Assembly: GCA_020740775.1 (NCBI GenBank)
Contig: JAHEWK010000001.1
Coordinates: 7,192,001-7,256,000, forward strand
Origin: Ilyonectria destructans
Lineage: Eukaryota > Ascomycota > Sordariomycetes > Hypocreales > Nectriaceae
Length of the DNA stretch: 64,000 nt
Direction of reading: 5' to 3'
The notes under the pieces were generated by a model that worked only from the letters and a program-made list of their open reading frames with translations, was not told the DNA's origin and did no database searches. The translations under genes were made by a program, and so were the position numbers. Shown one piece after another: positions 33,021 to 43,225 of this stretch; positions within the stretch are counted from its first letter, which is position 1; each line of letters begins with the position of its first letter.

Positions 33021-33222
33021 ACGTTGGTCACCCCTCACCCGGCCACCCCCCTCAACCGGCCACCTTTTACACCAAAAGTACCATTTTTAAGCCCCTGTTA
33101 TCTTAATAGGTTGATATTCCCTGTGGCCTGCCCCGTGCGTCCTAGTTACGTATCGACCCCACCCTGGGTCCAGCACTCCAGACGCTCGCTCCCCTCACAG
33201 CCGGGTGAGGGGTGACCAACGT
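33021..33222. mobile_element. 202-bp MITE with perfect 23-bp terminal inverted repeats
   Basis: The left end starts ACGTTGGTCACCCCTCAC (33021-33043 is the full inverted repeat) and the right end 33200-33222 is its exact reverse complement. It is flanked on both sides by TA (33019-33020 and 33223-33224), the Tc1/mariner-type target duplication. There is no coding capacity. It sits in the promoter of the SDR gene 270 bp downstream. Confidence 0.92.
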
Positions 33223-33491
33223 TACTCAGGCTTCCACTGGGAAGCTTAGTCCAAACTCAGTTGTGGTTCCAGAGTCTGCTTGTCCACTCTTGACGTGCGG
33301 CCTTATGCGGCCGCACAATCTTCCAGTTCACATTAGCTTATAGAGCTGAGGTGACGTTCTTCTCCTCAGAGGAGCATTCCACTGCGGCGATAAAAAGCAC
33401 AGGCAGGTCGCTCCATCTGCGTAGCCGTCCGTTGCCAGAAACCCATTCGAAAACTTCAGAATACACTACCTTACCTTGATTGCATTTCAAA

Positions 33492-34316
33492 ATGGCAAAG
33501 GTTTGGCTTATTACAGGCTCGTCTCGCGGCCTGGGCCTCGCCATTACGGAAGCAGCCCTGGACGCTGGTAGCTCTGTTATTGCAGCCGCTCGAAAGCCTG
33601 AGCAGCTCTCAGGTCTTGTCAAAAGTTACGGCTCCGACCGCGTTTTCCCGGTCACCCTGGACGTCACCAACAACAACCAAGTAATCCAGGCCGTTCAATC
33701 TGGGATTGAGAAATTCGGTCACATCGACGTCGTCGTCAATAATGCCGGATACGCCAACATTACAGCGCTCGAGGATATTGACATCTCCGACTTCCGCACA
33801 CAACTGGACACCAACTTCCTAGGCGTCGTCTACGTCACCAAAGCCGTCCTGCCAATCCTTCGCAAGCAGAAATCCGGTCATATCTTCCAGATATCTTCCC
33901 TTGGTGGCCGCATCGGTACACCGGGTCTCTCCGCCTACCACTCTGCTAAATGGGCAGTCGGCGGGTTTTCTACGGTTTTGGCCCAGGAAGTCGCTCCTTT
34001 CGGCGTTAAGATCACTGTGATGGAGCCTGGTGGAATGAAAACCGACTGGGCTGGCTCCTCGATGGCCATCCCGGAAGCGAGCGAGCCCTACAAGTCCACT
34101 GTGAGCGCCTTTGCCGAAATGCTTCGCCAAATGTCCGGCAGTGAGCCCTCCATTCCGAGCAAGGTTGCCAAGGTCATCCTTGAGGTCTTGAATGAAAGGG
34201 AGCCCCCTCTGCGTTTGCTAGTCGGCCCTGACGCAGTAGACTATGCAGGCAAGGCGGCTGAGGCTCTGTCTGAGTCTGATAGAAACTGGCGGAATTTAAG
34301 TCTTTCTTCAATCTAA
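33492..34316 (+). CDS. short-chain dehydrogenase/reductase (classical SDR)
   Basis: Intronless, 274 residues from ATG 33492; the frame is open a little further upstream but has no earlier ATG. Classical SDR elements are present: cofactor motif TGSSRGLG (8-15), VVNNAGYA (81-88), active-site Ser in ISSLGG (134-139) and Tyr149-x3-Lys153 in AYHSAKWA. Family-like PFGVKITVMEPGGMKTDW follows. It is a cytosolic NAD(P)-dependent oxidoreductase acting on an alcohol or ketone; the substrate is unknown. Its promoter contains a MITE and two GCGGCCGC octamers like those upstream of the Zn2Cys6 regulator, suggesting it may be a target of that regulator. Confidence 0.93.
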   Translation: MAKVWLITGSSRGLGLAITEAALDAGSSVIAAARKPEQLSGLVKSYGSDRVFPVTLDVTNNNQVIQAVQSGIEKFGHIDVVVNNAGYANITALEDIDISDFRTQLDTNFLGVVYVTKAVLPILRKQKSGHIFQISSLGGRIGTPGLSAYHSAKWAVGGFSTVLAQEVAPFGVKITVMEPGGMKTDWAGSSMAIPEASEPYKSTVSAFAEMLRQMSGSEPSIPSKVAKVILEVLNEREPPLRLLVGPDAVDYAGKAAEALSESDRNWRNLSLSSI

Positions 34317-34758
34317 AAACTCTGGTGGACGGTTTATATATAGCAGTGAGATTTTTCCATAGCTATAAAATTTAGTCTGATAATATCTTAAAGTGGCAGA
34401 GAGATTCCAGTTAGGGTTAGAATTAGAGTGAATTTACTATTCTAAGCTATCTTAAGGAGGCTTTATTTTAAAATATATCTTTAAGATAGAGATAATTAAT
34501 CTCTTTTTATATTCTATATTTAGATATCTAGAGAGAATTAGAAAGTTAAAAAGGGATTTTTCTTAAGGTTTTTTAAAAAAGGCTTTTATAGCTCTTTTAG
34601 CTATATCTTAAAAAGTATTAATATATTAATAGTATAGCTTCTTCTTTAGTATATTATAACAGGCCATTAGGCACTCTTAGCCTAATTGGTTATTAGTGGG
34701 GATCTTAGAGGTAGTTCCAATAGGGGATAAAAAGGGGAGGTTGAGATTATATAATAGG
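34317..34758. other. A+T-rich RIP-like stretch
   Basis: Strongly A+T-rich, full of TTAA, TAGA and TATA words, with no open frame. It marks the start of the repeat-rich block that runs to about 41.7 kb. Confidence 0.5.
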
Positions 34759-35155
34759 TGTGACGGTCGGGTCTAACCTAGAGGTATAGGGTAGGTCCGG
34801 TGGCGTAGTGTTTATGATCGAGTGGATCAGGACGTCGTAGTGAGCAATGTAGGTCACGGTCTGGTAATGGTAGAATGGCAGATTCAATGTAACCAAGTGT
34901 GTTGATAGCTGGTGAGACTATCTCTATGAAAGTGCTAAATGAATGTATCTATATACTAGAGGCATTATGTGGTCTCAGTGGTGCCTTCGTGGAGATTATT
35001 GATGAGACTGTTGGTCTCCTTAATGAGAGCCGCAAGTGGAGCACTGATACTGGTCCTTCGTGTATAGGTCCCTTGGGCCAATGAGGAGGCCAAAAAGTGG
35101 GTACCGTTATGGTTCTGCCGGTTGTGACCGCCTGGTCTCAACCTGGGCCGTGACA
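34759..35155. mobile_element. LTR-like segment
   Basis: Begins TGTGACGG (34759-34766) and ends CCGTGACA (35148-35155), nearly perfect TG...CA-type terminal inverted repeats as in fungal Ty3/gypsy LTRs. About 397 bp, less A+T-rich than its surroundings. I see no matching 5-bp target duplication, so it may be the LTR of the chromovirus relic immediately downstream or an unrelated old solo LTR. Confidence 0.45.
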
Positions 35156-35299
35156 TATATTGTCAGTATTTATAGGCTGCCCTTAGAGATTCTCTCTAAT
35201 AGAGGAACTCTATTTACTTCTAAGTTTTAATAAGTACTAATAGACTACTTAAGATTAAACTATTAATTTATAATAGTATATTAAATATAAGTTAATAGA

Positions 35300-36070
35300 T
35301 AAATAGAATAGATAAATTAAATACTAAAGTAATACCTTTAATACTATATTAACTATAAATAGAATAATTAGATTAAGAAGCTTCTAACTGTACAGTTAAG
35401 CTATAATACCACTATAAATAAAAGTATAAAGATTACTCCAGTATATACTAACTTTAGATTTACCTCTAATACCTACTGTATAAGTAGAAATAGAAAAATT
35501 ATCCCTAAAGCTATTCTTATAATAGAAAAATTAAAAAACCTATATAAAGAAATAAAGATTAAACTTAAATTTATTAGAAATCAGATAAAAAAATACTATA
35601 ATAAAAAATAGATAAAGAGATTATTCTTCTAGAAGGAAGATATAGTCCTCCTTACTATAAAAAATATCAAAATAAAAAGATAAAATAAAAAACTAAACTA
35701 TAAATATATTAGCCTCTATAAAGTTATTAAGAAAATCTCAGAAAATAACTACCAGTTAGACTTAGTACTAAAAGTCAGACTTTACTCTATCTTCTATATT
35801 TTATTTCTTAAGAGTACAGAAGGAAATATTATAGCTAAATTTAATAATAAATATAAAATAGAGATTAAAAGCCTAAAGGAATATAAAGTTAAGAAGATTC
35901 TTAGGATATATAAAGCTAATAATAAAACTAAGTATCTTATTAAATAGAAAAACTACCTAAAGAGTAATAACTAGTAGAAGCCAGCTAAAAACCTTATCTA
36001 TATATAATACCTTCTAAAGGACTTCTACCAGTAATACTAAAAGTAGATAAAAAAAGGTTGCTAAAATTAA
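35300..36070 (+). mobile_element. Ty3/gypsy chromovirus 3' pol relic (integrase end plus chromodomain)
   Basis: Plus-strand translation gives the end of a gypsy integrase (QLSYNTTINKSIKITPVYTN, then KEDIVLLTIKNIKIKR and YKVIKKISENNYQLDL). It runs into a chromodomain (YKVKKILRIYKANNKTKYL, then LIK-stop-KNYLKSNN). Stops fall where TGG codons are expected (for example LIKWKNY reads LIK-TAG-KNY), the G-to-A signature of RIP. Upstream pol and gag are not recognisable. Confidence 0.8.
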
Positions 36071-38623
36071 AAGAACTTCAGTTAATAAGATTAAAGTGAA
36101 CTAGAGATTACACCTTAATTACAGCCTCTAAATCTATATATTCTGCTGTATCTAACTTATCTAAAGAGTAAGTACTATAATAGATTAGCTTCTTACTATA
36201 AGAGATTACCTAGTTATACTGCTTCTGCAGATAAGCTAAATAGTCTAAACTATCTGCAATCTCCTTCTGTATAATTTTAAATACTTTATAAAACTTTAAT
36301 ATTATCTATCTCCTTATCAGTCTGCTTCTAGCTTTTATAATACTATATATATACTATAACTATCTTCTTCTATAGTAGTATACTACAGTACCAGCCCCTA
36401 TTAGTATATATTATAGAAAGTAGCTTTAATACTCTTAATAGAGGTACTGGCAAAATATACCTCAGTAGGATTATTAACTTAAGAAACTCTTATATATATA
36501 TTTTATATATAGCTATTACCTATTAATATAATACTCTTTTCTCTATATAGCTACTGCCTGTATTATCTTATTTATCCCTTATAAAAACCTAGTATAACTC
36601 CACTTTCTACTTAATCTACTAGAGTAGGGCATTATATATACTATAAAGTAGCTCTATATTTCTCTTATCTATTAGCTATAATCCGCTATAGTCTTTAGTA
36701 TTTAGATTGTTATATATCCACTATACCTTAATTAGTATAATACTATTCGCTCTAAATAATAGATTATTATAGAGTATTATATAAGTCTGCTTATATTCTG
36801 ATATAAGTAGTTACAATATATACTTTATATATAGCTTTATCCCCAGATAGTTAATCTTCTAGCTGTCTAGTAATTAATATATTTAGTTTCTAGTAATAAC
36901 TAATTTTACTACTGCTAAGAGGTAGAGCTACTACTATAGGATATAGCTAAATACTATCTCCTCCTTCTGATATATAAACTTTTTATAGAGCCTCTCTACT
37001 AAAGTAGGAATCTAGTTCTTATTTTCCCTCTTATAGAAGTATACTACTTTAAATAGTATTAGCTGCACTATCTATATCAGTACTAATAGACTGCTATTAT
37101 AATTCCCTAGATTAGCCCAGCTACTGAGCTTCTTCTGCTGCTATACAGCCTTATCTAGCTTATTATTCCCTATACCCACCCTATTATTTCTATTATTACC
37201 ACTCTTACTCTTTAGCTTCCTTCAGCTTAATATAGTATAGAAGCTAATTACTAGCAACTAAAAGAGTATACTCCCAATAGAATAGCAAATTAGTATAATA
37301 TAGAATCTATAAATTATATAAGCCAGCCTTAACTCACTCTTATTACTATAACTACTAATACTGCTGCTGCTACTCTCCTCCTCTCTATTTTTATCTTCCT
37401 CTTATAGTATACTGAATATCTTATCTATTACCTACTACTACTTATCAGTTAGTTTAATTATATCCTACAGTACTACCTAATCTTCCTCCTTCTGAGTAAA
37501 GTATCTATCCTTATAATATACTATTCAGTAATAGTATACTAATAGCTTTTTTATCTTCCTAAAGTATATTATAAGTATTAAAGGGTTTTTAAAGTTATAA
37601 AAAGCTATATTCTTTTCCTTCTTACTGGCACTAAAAGTAAAATTACTTAATATCTATATATACTGATATATTATCTTTTAATTCTATAATCTATTTGATA
37701 TTAATATATAGATACTTATAAATAGAGCCTCTACTATAGCTAATATATACCTGAGGTTATTTCTATTTTTACTATTATTGCTATTAGTATCCTTATTATT
37801 ATTATAACAGTAATTTCTATCCTTAAGCTTACTACTACCTAATAATAGTATATCTTTCTTTATAGATAGCTTAAAGAATAACTTAATTTCAGTATCTTAG
37901 AGCTCCTATAGGTATACTGGAAATTCAGTATAGACCAGCTATAGCTTCCAATCTGCTCTATCCCTATCAGTATCCTTAATAACTGCTGCTTTATACTCTA
38001 GATTATATACTGCCTGCTATATATCCACTCTTAGCCCATTAAAAAGCTACTCCTCCAGTAAGAATAGTAGCAGTTCTATATAGAGATCCAGTAGCACTAT
38101 ATTATACCTCTATACTGCTAAGAATAAATCTAGTCCCTTCCCTTCCTGCTTAATAATAGTAAAGTAGTTAATTCTTCTTTTTACTGTAAAATATATCTAT
38201 AGCCTATATACCTTCTACAGTAATATACCCTCTATATACTATAATACCGTCCTTCTATACCTAGGCATATAGTTGTATATTATATCTAGCCTCTTTATTA
38301 TAAAGTTATAATTCTCCTTATTATATATATATATATAGTCAGTATATACAGTTAGGCTGTTAATTCTTATATACAGTATTCTTTAATTCGGCCTCTATTA
38401 TTATAACTCCTCTTGCCCTTATAGGTTGTATATTGACAATAGTTTAATTATCTTATATAGCTTCTTATCCCTTATGCTATACAGTACTCTATATAGGTAA
38501 TACTTCTAATACTTCAGCCCGTTAGGTATAAGGTATATTCCATATATCTAATATACTACTATATAATACTCTATATTGTATATAAAGTTGTTAATATCTA
38601 TCTCTAATACCTCTATTTGCAGT
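36071..38623. other. long A+T-rich RIP-degraded repeat block
   Basis: About 2.5 kb of extreme A+T-rich sequence with no frame above a few dozen codons. Some minus-strand stretches near 37.9-38.3 kb read like degraded gag or pol protein (for example KAAVIKDTDRDRADWKL), suggesting another retroelement, but the family cannot be named. No host gene is seen. Confidence 0.55.
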
Positions 38624-38649
38624 ATTATATATATATATATATATATATA

Positions 38650-38680
<31 letters not shown>
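38624..38680. repeat. compound (TA)n(GA)n microsatellite
   Basis: A run of alternating AT of about 26 bp (38624-38649) is followed by 14 GA dinucleotides (38653-38680). Confidence 0.95.
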
Positions 38681-38682
<2 letters not shown>

Positions 38683-38689
38683 CTATTTA

Positions 38690-39433
38690 TTATTACCCCT
38701 ATTCCAAGCTGTAGGCAGTTATATTATTAATTACTTATCTAAATTAGTTTAAATTTGTTTGTCAGTTTATTCTTCTTTACTATTATTTAATAGAACTACA
38801 GCCTACTAACTAGAGGTTATTCCTACTGCTTTTTTTCTTTTTCTCTTATATTAAAGAGATAGATGCAGTCTTATACTCTACTTGTTCTACTCGCTGGCCA
38901 ATCACTATTAACTTTTTCATATAAATCCTTTTTTATGCTACCATATAAATCGCCCGAGCCCCTGCTTAGGTTATTTCCCCCGCCTGTTTCGCGCCTGCAG
39001 GTACCTCTCAAGCTGTGCAGGAGTCCCCTTTTTGAAGCAAAAAGGCGCGAGTCATTATCGCTAGCAGTTAGATTCCCCTTTTATAACATTTCCCTTATTA
39101 TTAAGCTATTTCTAGATCTCCAATTAAATTCCCAGTATAGATATAACAGCTATAAGCTAAATAGCCTTCTTCTAGCTACTAGTACCCCACAGTTTCCTAA
39201 GGGATTTAAGACAATCTCTGGAATTCTCTATAAGGCTCTTACTCTTTATATTAGGGTAGCTTGTAAAGTAGAATATCATATTGCAATCAGTAGCTTTTCC
39301 CAGCTGCAACAACTTAGTTCTTCGGAATCTAAGCCCAGCGCCTATCCAAATCGCTCCGATCCGGAATGATAACGAGTCCGATGGCGATAATCGAAAACCT
39401 CTAGCCCCTCGCGATATATGTGACGTCTCCCCT
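38690..39433. other. spacer with one unassigned open frame
   Basis: A 168-codon frame at 38863-39369 has no motif I recognise and poorly patterned composition, so I do not call it a gene. Near 39310-39435 another frame (NDNESDGDNRKPLAPRDICD) could be an upstream exon of the truncated gene that follows. It ends in a stop unless spliced. Confidence 0.3.
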
Positions 39434-40011
39434 GGCCCATAGAGGATCTTTCTCCAGAAAAAGAGCTGGAAACATTGGCAGACTTCCTCTTACTCCGTCG
39501 GCGCTACGTTTTGGAAAAGAGGATACCGGCAGCTGGAGAGGCCGGCCTGAAGAGGAAGAACATGCCTGCTAGTGAGGGTGCATCCAAGCGTATTTCTCGG
39601 GACAACCGAGACGACGACCAGAGTGCCGTCTTATTTAATGTTATATCTCAAGTGAGTTCATCTGGGAATGTTGGGTCTCCAGTTCCATGAAGCAACCGGA
39701 TTTCCTAATATGCTCCATTCAGGGTGAACCAACTGCGCCGGCCCAACTCACTGTCATCAAAACTGGCAACCCTTTGGTCTCCCTACAGTCCGGAGAAATA
39801 CTTACAGTCAAAATGCAAGCCGAAACTCCTGTCGATAGGGGATTTGAAACAAAACTCAGCAAAGACTTCTTGGATGCACAGAATGCAACTGAGAACTACT
39901 CGCTTTTGCACCTACGGGATATTGCTAGTAGCAAAGGGTTTGTGTTTGTATTCCGAGCAACTCACCCCATCTTCGGCCACACGGCAGTCAAGGTCTGTGG
40001 GTGTGTCCACT
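39434..40011 (+). pseudogene. truncated unknown gene joined to a Copia element
   Basis: Two exons with good splice sites, about 39434-39651 and 39723-40011, encode a hydrophilic protein (PEKELETLADFLLLRRRYVL ... LFNVISQ, joined to GEPTAPAQLTVIKTGNPLVS ... FRATHPIFGHTAVKV). Reading stops within a few codons of where minus-strand Copia polyprotein sequence begins. The ending GHTAVKV faintly recalls the Ala-x-Lys strand of protein kinases, but nothing upstream is diagnostic. The gene appears cut off at its 3' end by the retroelement or a rearrangement with it. The 5' start is unclear. Confidence 0.4.
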
Positions 40012-40745
40012 AATAGCCCTAACGCTGCAGCTTTCGTAGGGATACTAGATTGCAAGGGAAGTCGGGGCAATAGGCTACATCAAACAGAGGAATACCTTAG
40101 GGCCCCTAGGTCATGTAGTCATAATATTGACTTGGCCGTATCCTTGGACTAGAACTTCGTATTCTCCAGCAATAAGAACGTCATCAGCTCTAGCAGGCCG
40201 ATATCCTAGAAACCGGCAGATCTTATTAAAGATATAGATTATGGTCCCGGAGTCTAGGATAGCTGACTTTCGTAGGGGATATCCTGATACCGCAAAGGCT
40301 GCCCTGATCGTAGTTATCAGGTCATCGCAGCGGCCGACTTCCCGGCCTAGTCAATCTGACTTAGCCGGTCCAGAGGCCCCTTTGAGGGCTTTAAGCTTAT
40401 CCTTCCAATCTTGAATAGAAAGACAGTATGCAACAGCATCTTGGATGGGGGGTCTAAATTCGAACTCGGCTGGGGCCTTAAATGGGAAGATATAGTAGCA
40501 TTTAGCCAGGTATACCATCTGCCATCGCAGGCCCCACAGATAGAACTGTCATCTTGATCCCGGTCATCCTTGGGCTTGGTCTTCTTTGCCTCAGGGCTTG
40601 ATTGGTCAGACTTGCGTTTCCTGTTCCGTTTCGGCCAGACGGATCCGGACGATCCGGACGATCCGGCCTGCTGACCTTCCTTATCTGGATAGTGTCCCTG
40701 ATCCGGTTGGTCCGCTTGATATGTAGCTTATTCCTAGTCCGTTAG

Positions 40746-41366
40746 CTAGCGAGGGAAATCCTTGATAGTCTTAGGCAGAGCAACTGGGGCGGTCTGATAT
40801 TTTATCCCAGCTTCATTTCGCTGTTGGGTCTGAGAAGCCCCAACGCTCTCTTCTAGGTTGATGTACCAGTTCCAAAGATCCTGTTGAGGAAAGAAGGAGC
40901 TGCCCATCAGACCTACAGCTACTGTATCTATCATCCATTTCTTCAGGCTATTGATCTGATCCTTCTGCTTCTCGTATTCCTTATAGTCTTGCTCATAGTC
41001 TCTACGGCTAGACTGATAGGAGGTCTTGTCTTCAGCAGTCAGATCCCTGATTGACTGGGCTCGTTCCATCGGATCGGTGGTCCCGAGGGTATAGGTCAGG
41101 GTGATAGTCTGAGACCCCTGACTTTCAGAGTGACGGGTCTGTCGGGGAAGGTCGGGCTCGATCCGATGTGGAGGGATTCTTTTATGATAGGAAGAAATCA
41201 GCGGCTTGACTGGGGCCTGCATCGGCTGTTGACTTCCTTTAGGATCAACAAGATCCCAGAAGCCGGCTGCATTTGCCCTCAGCTGGAATATCTTATCCCA
41301 AATCCTCCAATCTTGGAGGGTCTCGAGATAGATCTTGCGGTCAGATGCAGTATTTTTAGCTGACAT
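40746..41366 (-). CDS. Copia gag-like protein
   Basis: An open frame of 206 codons starts at MSAKNTASDRKIYLETLQDW and continues WDKIFQLRANAAGFWDLVDP, the typical beginning of fungal Copia gag. A charged helical region (YEQDYKEYEKQKDQINSLKK) and a C-terminal portion ending at a TAG follow. It is remarkably open for a RIP-prone element. It would have formed the capsid of the element; without pol in cis it can at most be mobilised by relatives. Confidence 0.65.
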   Translation of the reverse strand: MSAKNTASDRKIYLETLQDWRIWDKIFQLRANAAGFWDLVDPKGSQQPMQAPVKPLISSYHKRIPPHRIEPDLPRQTRHSESQGSQTITLTYTLGTTDPMERAQSIRDLTAEDKTSYQSSRRDYEQDYKEYEKQKDQINSLKKWMIDTVAVGLMGSSFFPQQDLWNWYINLEESVGASQTQQRNEAGIKYQTAPVALPKTIKDFPR

Positions 41367-41480
41367 TGCGATTGTCGTAGATTTAGGTAGAATTGATCTA
41401 AAATAGAGGATAAAAGCCGTATGGATCTCAGCGCAGCTAGCTTCTTCAAGCAGATGGGACAAGCAGATGGGACTCTTAAT

Positions 41481-41663
41481 TGTTGGATCCGTTACAGTCA
41501 ATTCAATCTGATAAATAGTAATCAATACAGTAATGATGATGTTAATGACGCCTTGTCCTCCTTATCCAGATCAGTCAGAAGAGGGGTTATCAAACCCCCC
41601 TTCTATCTAAAGTCAGGATATCAATCTATCAGAGGTTTCATTATACAGGGTCATCTTCCAATA
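41481..41663 (-). repeat. Copia LTR (5' LTR of the truncated element)
   Basis: 183-bp LTR. Read on the minus strand it starts TATTGG, a one-base change from TGTTGG, and ends CCAACA. It is clearly related to the solo LTR at 51134-51311: both contain GAGGGGTTATC-type and ATATCAATCTA words at matching offsets. Confidence 0.8.
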
Positions 41664-41738
41664 GATGACTCGTATCGAATGTCAACGGGTCAAAAGCATT
41701 GATGTAAACAACTACGGGCCCGGCCATAACCATGAAGC

Positions 41739-42734
41739 TCAAGACGGCCCAACAATTTTGAGCGAGTCCTCCCAAAGCCGAGCCTCACTCTCAGGATCAT
41801 ACACATGTTTGGCGTATCCAGAGGCAAATTGGGACTCCCCTTCCTTCGAAGGTACCGCCACTGCGCAATCGATCAGGTATTTCCCTCCCTTGCCCTCCCA
41901 CTGCTTGCCGATGGCCGCCCAGACAGTCGTCGCAGCGCCCTGCTCAGGGCTTTTTAGGCTGTTCCGTGCGTCCTCGCTCCCCGCGAGAGCCGCAACTTCG
42001 GCTTCTGGAACATGTTGCGTGAGAGCAGTCATGATGTTACCCGGGTGCAGGCTGGTGGCATGGAGGCCCTGGGATCCGTAGCGCCGCTCTATCTCGTTCG
42101 CCATGTAGATGTTGGCGGTTTTGGACTGCCCATAGGCAAGCCACGGGTGGTATCCACCCTTTTGGAAGTTGTAGTTGTCCGAGGCATTGATGCCGCTCGA
42201 CGCGTGAGCAGAGGAGGAGAGCACGACGACTCGAGAGTTAAATTCCGGCGTCACGGCTGCCAAGAGCGCTGGCTTCAGCAACTCGAAGAACAGAAAATGA
42301 GACAGGTGGTTGGTTCCAAACTGCAACTCGTGCCCATCCTTCGTGAACTCGAGAGTCTGGACGGCCATGATTCCAGCATTATTAACCAAGATGTTGATCT
42401 TGTCCGTCTTGGAAAGGATCTGGGCGGCTGCCGCACGAACGCTGGCCAGGGAATCCTGGTCCATCTCGACAAGTTCCATGCGACTGGGCTTGAAAATGTC
42501 CGCCAAGGCCGTCTTCGCTTTGGTGAGGTTTCTGGCGGTCAAGAAAAGCTTCGCTCCTGTAGTCGACAGGGCACGAACTGTTTCGATTCCGATGCCAGAC
42601 GAGGTGCCCGTAATGACGATGACCTTGCCTTGCAGTGTGTTCTCGGCGGCTTCATCTTGGATGATCTGCAGGGCAGTAGGTCTGGCGTCCCCAGGACCTT
42701 GAGGATTGGCGTGGGCTTCCGCGTAGCGAGACAT
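41739..42734 (-). CDS. short-chain dehydrogenase (retinol dehydrogenase/WWOX-like SDR)
   Basis: Intronless frame of 331 codons. The cofactor motif TGTSSGIG (42-49) follows a 35-residue N-terminal extension typical of fungal WWOX/retinol-dehydrogenase-like SDRs. ILVNNAGIM (115-123), LSSSAH (172-177) and the catalytic Tyr201-x3-Lys205 in AYGQSKTAN are present, as is FGTNHLSHF (139-147). The reaction is NADP(H)-dependent oxidation/reduction of a lipophilic alcohol or ketone; the substrate is unknown. It lies 76 bp from a Copia LTR on its 3' side. On its 5' side, divergently transcribed, is a bZIP regulator, with another SDR beyond. Confidence 0.93.
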   Translation of the reverse strand: MSRYAEAHANPQGPGDARPTALQIIQDEAAENTLQGKVIVITGTSSGIGIETVRALSTTGAKLFLTARNLTKAKTALADIFKPSRMELVEMDQDSLASVRAAAAQILSKTDKINILVNNAGIMAVQTLEFTKDGHELQFGTNHLSHFLFFELLKPALLAAVTPEFNSRVVVLSSSAHASSGINASDNYNFQKGGYHPWLAYGQSKTANIYMANEIERRYGSQGLHATSLHPGNIMTALTQHVPEAEVAALAGSEDARNSLKSPEQGAATTVWAAIGKQWEGKGGKYLIDCAVAVPSKEGESQFASGYAKHVYDPESEARLWEDSLKIVGPS

Positions 42735-43225
42735 GGTTCGTTATATCAGATGATCGTTGAGGATAGAAGATGATGAAGATGAAAGATGATTGTTTATGCT
42801 ACGAAACCTGTCTCTCCCGACTCTTTATATTGGGCTGGGAAATCCATCACGGCCTCGATTTAACCCCGAAGACTAATTTACCTCCGTCCGGGACTCTGTG
42901 AACAACGCCAACCCCGGTGTTAAAGGGTCCGTAAACTCCGCTCACGCCCATCGACCCTCGAGGAGTTGAGCTCGCCGCCGGAAAGGCTCGAAACATCCCG
43001 ACTGACCGTTTTTACCATTTTAGTCCTAGCGTCTGTCTCTTACGTAGTAGACTTGCTTATTAGCTGGCTGGCTGACTGTTCTCGCCTATTCGAGTCTAGC
43101 TCCCCCGGCGATCATCAGGACGTCTTTCGACGCAATGACCGAATTTCCCTCTTTCGTCTTCCTGGACGCGTCGGCTTTAACGCATGCTTCTGGCCTCACC
43201 GTAAAATCCCGTGTCAGTCGAGGAG
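42735..43225. promoter_or_regulatory. divergent promoter between SDR and bZIP genes
   Basis: This 491-bp region separates the SDR start (42734, minus) from the bZIP start (43226, plus). It holds a TATA-like CTTTATATTGG near 42822-42832 (minus-side gene) and no convincing coding sequence. An open frame at 42966-43295 overlaps the bZIP exon in another frame and is not supported. Confidence 0.35.

Larger units (their letters stand above)
39995..41663 (-). mobile_element. truncated Ty1/Copia retrotransposon
   Basis: The minus-strand element contains, 5' to 3', an LTR (41663-41481), a gag frame, a Cys-containing linker (SSICGACDGRW) and an aspartic-protease-like stretch (SAILDSGTIIYIFN near 40280-40250). 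It stops near 39995 within early pol. Integrase, reverse transcriptase and the 3' LTR are missing. In-frame stops (for example after FPR and after AKSD) show it is inactive. Confidence 0.8.

Noticed and set aside
33480..33491. Earlier start for the SDR
   Set aside because: The four extra codons begin with TTG, not ATG; ATG 33492 directly precedes the first Rossmann strand.
38863..39369. 168-codon plus-strand open frame as a gene
   Set aside because: No recognisable motif and irregular hydrophobicity; it lies at the edge of RIP-degraded repeats.
39434..40011. Identification as a protein kinase
   Set aside because: Only a weak GHTAVKV ending suggests it; glycine-rich loop and catalytic motifs are not visible, so I left the gene unnamed.
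42012..42773. 253-codon plus-strand open frame
   Set aside because: Antisense to the SDR at 41739-42734, which has all SDR motifs; the frame has none.
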